Shown: one piece after another, positions 63,761 to 64,000 of the stretch
Position numbering within the stretch: the first letter of the stretch is position 1
How the letters are laid out: each line of letters starts with the position of its first letter
NCBI RefSeq assembly: GCF_051401765.1
Contig: NW_027480545.1
Span: 682,001-746,000, forward strand
DNA from: Calliopsis andreniformis
Lineage: Eukaryota > Arthropoda > Insecta > Hymenoptera > Andrenidae
Direction: 5' to 3'
Length of the DNA: 64,000 bases
Notes under the pieces: model-generated
Told to the model about the DNA's origin: nothing
The model's database searches: none
Seen by the model: only the letters and a program-made list of their open reading frames with translations
Position numbers and translations under genes: made by a program

Positions 63761-63900
63761 CAACAATCAGTTGTCAATCCTCAATCCTCAATAGAATATC
63801 CTCAGTTCAGAGTTTTCCATACGCAATACTCAAACTGCAATCTTCAAATCTCTTCCCGCAGACATCAACTCTCATCACTCAGCGTATCAACACTCAGTCC
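63761..63900. repeat. Module A copy, subtype A3b (140 bp)
   Basis: Duplicate of 56562 at an offset of 7,199 bp; last module A in the window. Confidence 0.85.
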
Positions 63901-64000
63901 CCAATCCTCAATCTTCAATCCTCAATCCTCAATCCTCAATCCTCAATCCACAATCTTCAATCCTCAATACTCAATCTTCAATCCTCAATCCTCAATCGTC

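Larger units (their letters stand above)
173..63900. repeat. Module A family (59 copies), definition
   Basis: Module A starts at CAACAATCAGTTGTC and ends at ACTCAGTCC, and is preceded by a fixed lead-in of CCTGAATCCTC and CTTCAG. Of 56 full copies, 52 are exactly 139 bp and four are 140 bp. Written in sevens it stays in register with the array (TCAATAG, AATATCC, TCAATTC, ACAGTTT, TCAATAC), so it is diverged satellite and not an insertion. Subtypes: A1, TACCCAATCTGC; A2, CTTTAAATC and AACACCAATTC; A3, CATACGCAATAC; A3b, A3 with one extra base in GCGTATC; A4, ACAGGTTTC or GCAGGTTTC; A5, CTCAACCTGC; A6, CAAAAGAATATC and CATTCGACCC; A7, CTCTGTAGA. Individual copies are listed separately. Confidence 0.9.
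1..64000. repeat. Heptanucleotide satellite array, monomer about TCAATCC
   Basis: The entire window is tandem copies of a 7-base unit, TCAATCC on the + strand and GGATTGA on the - strand. Most changes are substitutions such as TCAATCT, TCAATAC, TCAGTCC, TCAAACC and TCAACCC. The 7-base register is kept over very long stretches and slips at a few recurring places, for example the 6-mer in TCAGCCCTCATCC and the 8-mers in TTATATCC and TCAGCGTA. The perfect unit has no G, so the strands are extremely asymmetric. No unique sequence, gene or RNA gene interrupts the array on either strand, and both window edges lie inside it. This is direct reading; satellite identity follows from the structure, while organism and chromosomal position are unknown. 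Confidence 0.98.
49430..64000. repeat. Tandem duplication, unit about 7.6 kb (second copy 7.2 kb, open at right edge)
   Basis: Copy one covers about 49.43-57.05 kb and copy two about 57.06 kb to the window end. The offset is 7,626 bp at first (49523 to 57149, 49999 to 57625), then 7,193 bp after 50.86 kb, because copy two lacks 433 bp that copy one has between about 50.29 and 50.74 kb. It falls to 7,192 after a single-base difference (CCTACAATC near 53957) and rises to 7,199 after one monomer is gained near 62.1 kb. The last base still matches position 56801, so the right end lies outside the window. Close identity suggests a recent duplication. Confidence 0.9.

Noticed and set aside
1..64000. 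CRISPR array
   Set aside because: There are no unique spacers between constant repeats; everything is monomer-derived.
1..64000. Telomere repeat (plant type TTTAGGG is also a heptamer)
   Set aside because: Best rotation ATTGAGG matches at only four of seven positions, and telomeric arrays lack this much variation and HOR structure.
1..64000. tRNA, rRNA or transposon remnants on either strand
   Set aside because: No stretch departs from the heptamer register for long enough to hold one, and the near absence of G on one strand rules out folded tRNA-like sequence.

Overview
The whole 64 kb window is one continuous array of a 7-bp satellite. The + strand monomer is close to TCAATCC (complement GGATTGA), repeated roughly nine thousand times with substitutions. 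I found no conventional gene, RNA gene, mobile element or CRISPR array. G is almost absent from the + strand, because the perfect monomer has none. No flanking unique sequence is present, so the organism cannot be named. The size and the layered higher-order repeat (HOR) structure fit eukaryotic satellite or heterochromatic DNA best. Bacterial heptamer repeats exist but are normally short and intergenic, so a prokaryote is unlikely but not excluded.

The open reading frames here are a by-product of the repeat. Seven is not a multiple of three, so all three + frames of the perfect repeat read the same heptapeptide, S-S-I-L-N-P-Q, with no stop. The reverse strand carries TGA every 21 bases in each frame. 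Frames start where ATC mutated to ATG and stop where TGA, TAA or TAG variants arose. I annotate none of them as a gene.

Three diverged blocks, all still in the 7-base register, mark the higher-order structure. Module A (59 copies, core of exactly 139 bp in 52 of 56 full copies) falls into at least seven subtypes, A1 to A7. Module B (24 copies) centres on an 18-bp inverted repeat with 7-bp arms. Module D (33 copies) is recognised by CCACAACCCTCAATCC. A and B share an in-register stretch and look like relatives.

Layout: (1) 1-21,480, HOR with order A1-A2-A3 and a period near 2.56 kb, interrupted at about 7.46-9.65 kb by a block related to 51.5-55.2 kb; (2) 21,480-28,320, mixed A3/A1 units with a 2.67-kb direct repeat; (3) 28,320-39,600, rich in B and poor in A, with 768-bp and 1,768-bp direct repeats; (4) 39,600-45,350, mosaic of A5, A7, A4, A1 and A3b units; (5) 45,354-50,050, a 2,339-bp tandem duplication; (6) about 49,430-64,000, a 7.2-7.6 kb tandem duplication running off the right edge. 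The first 1.5 kb also matches segments 55 and 62 kb downstream. The parts do not work together as a pathway. The visible biology is repeat turnover by unequal exchange, plus possible unknown roles for the conserved A and B blocks.
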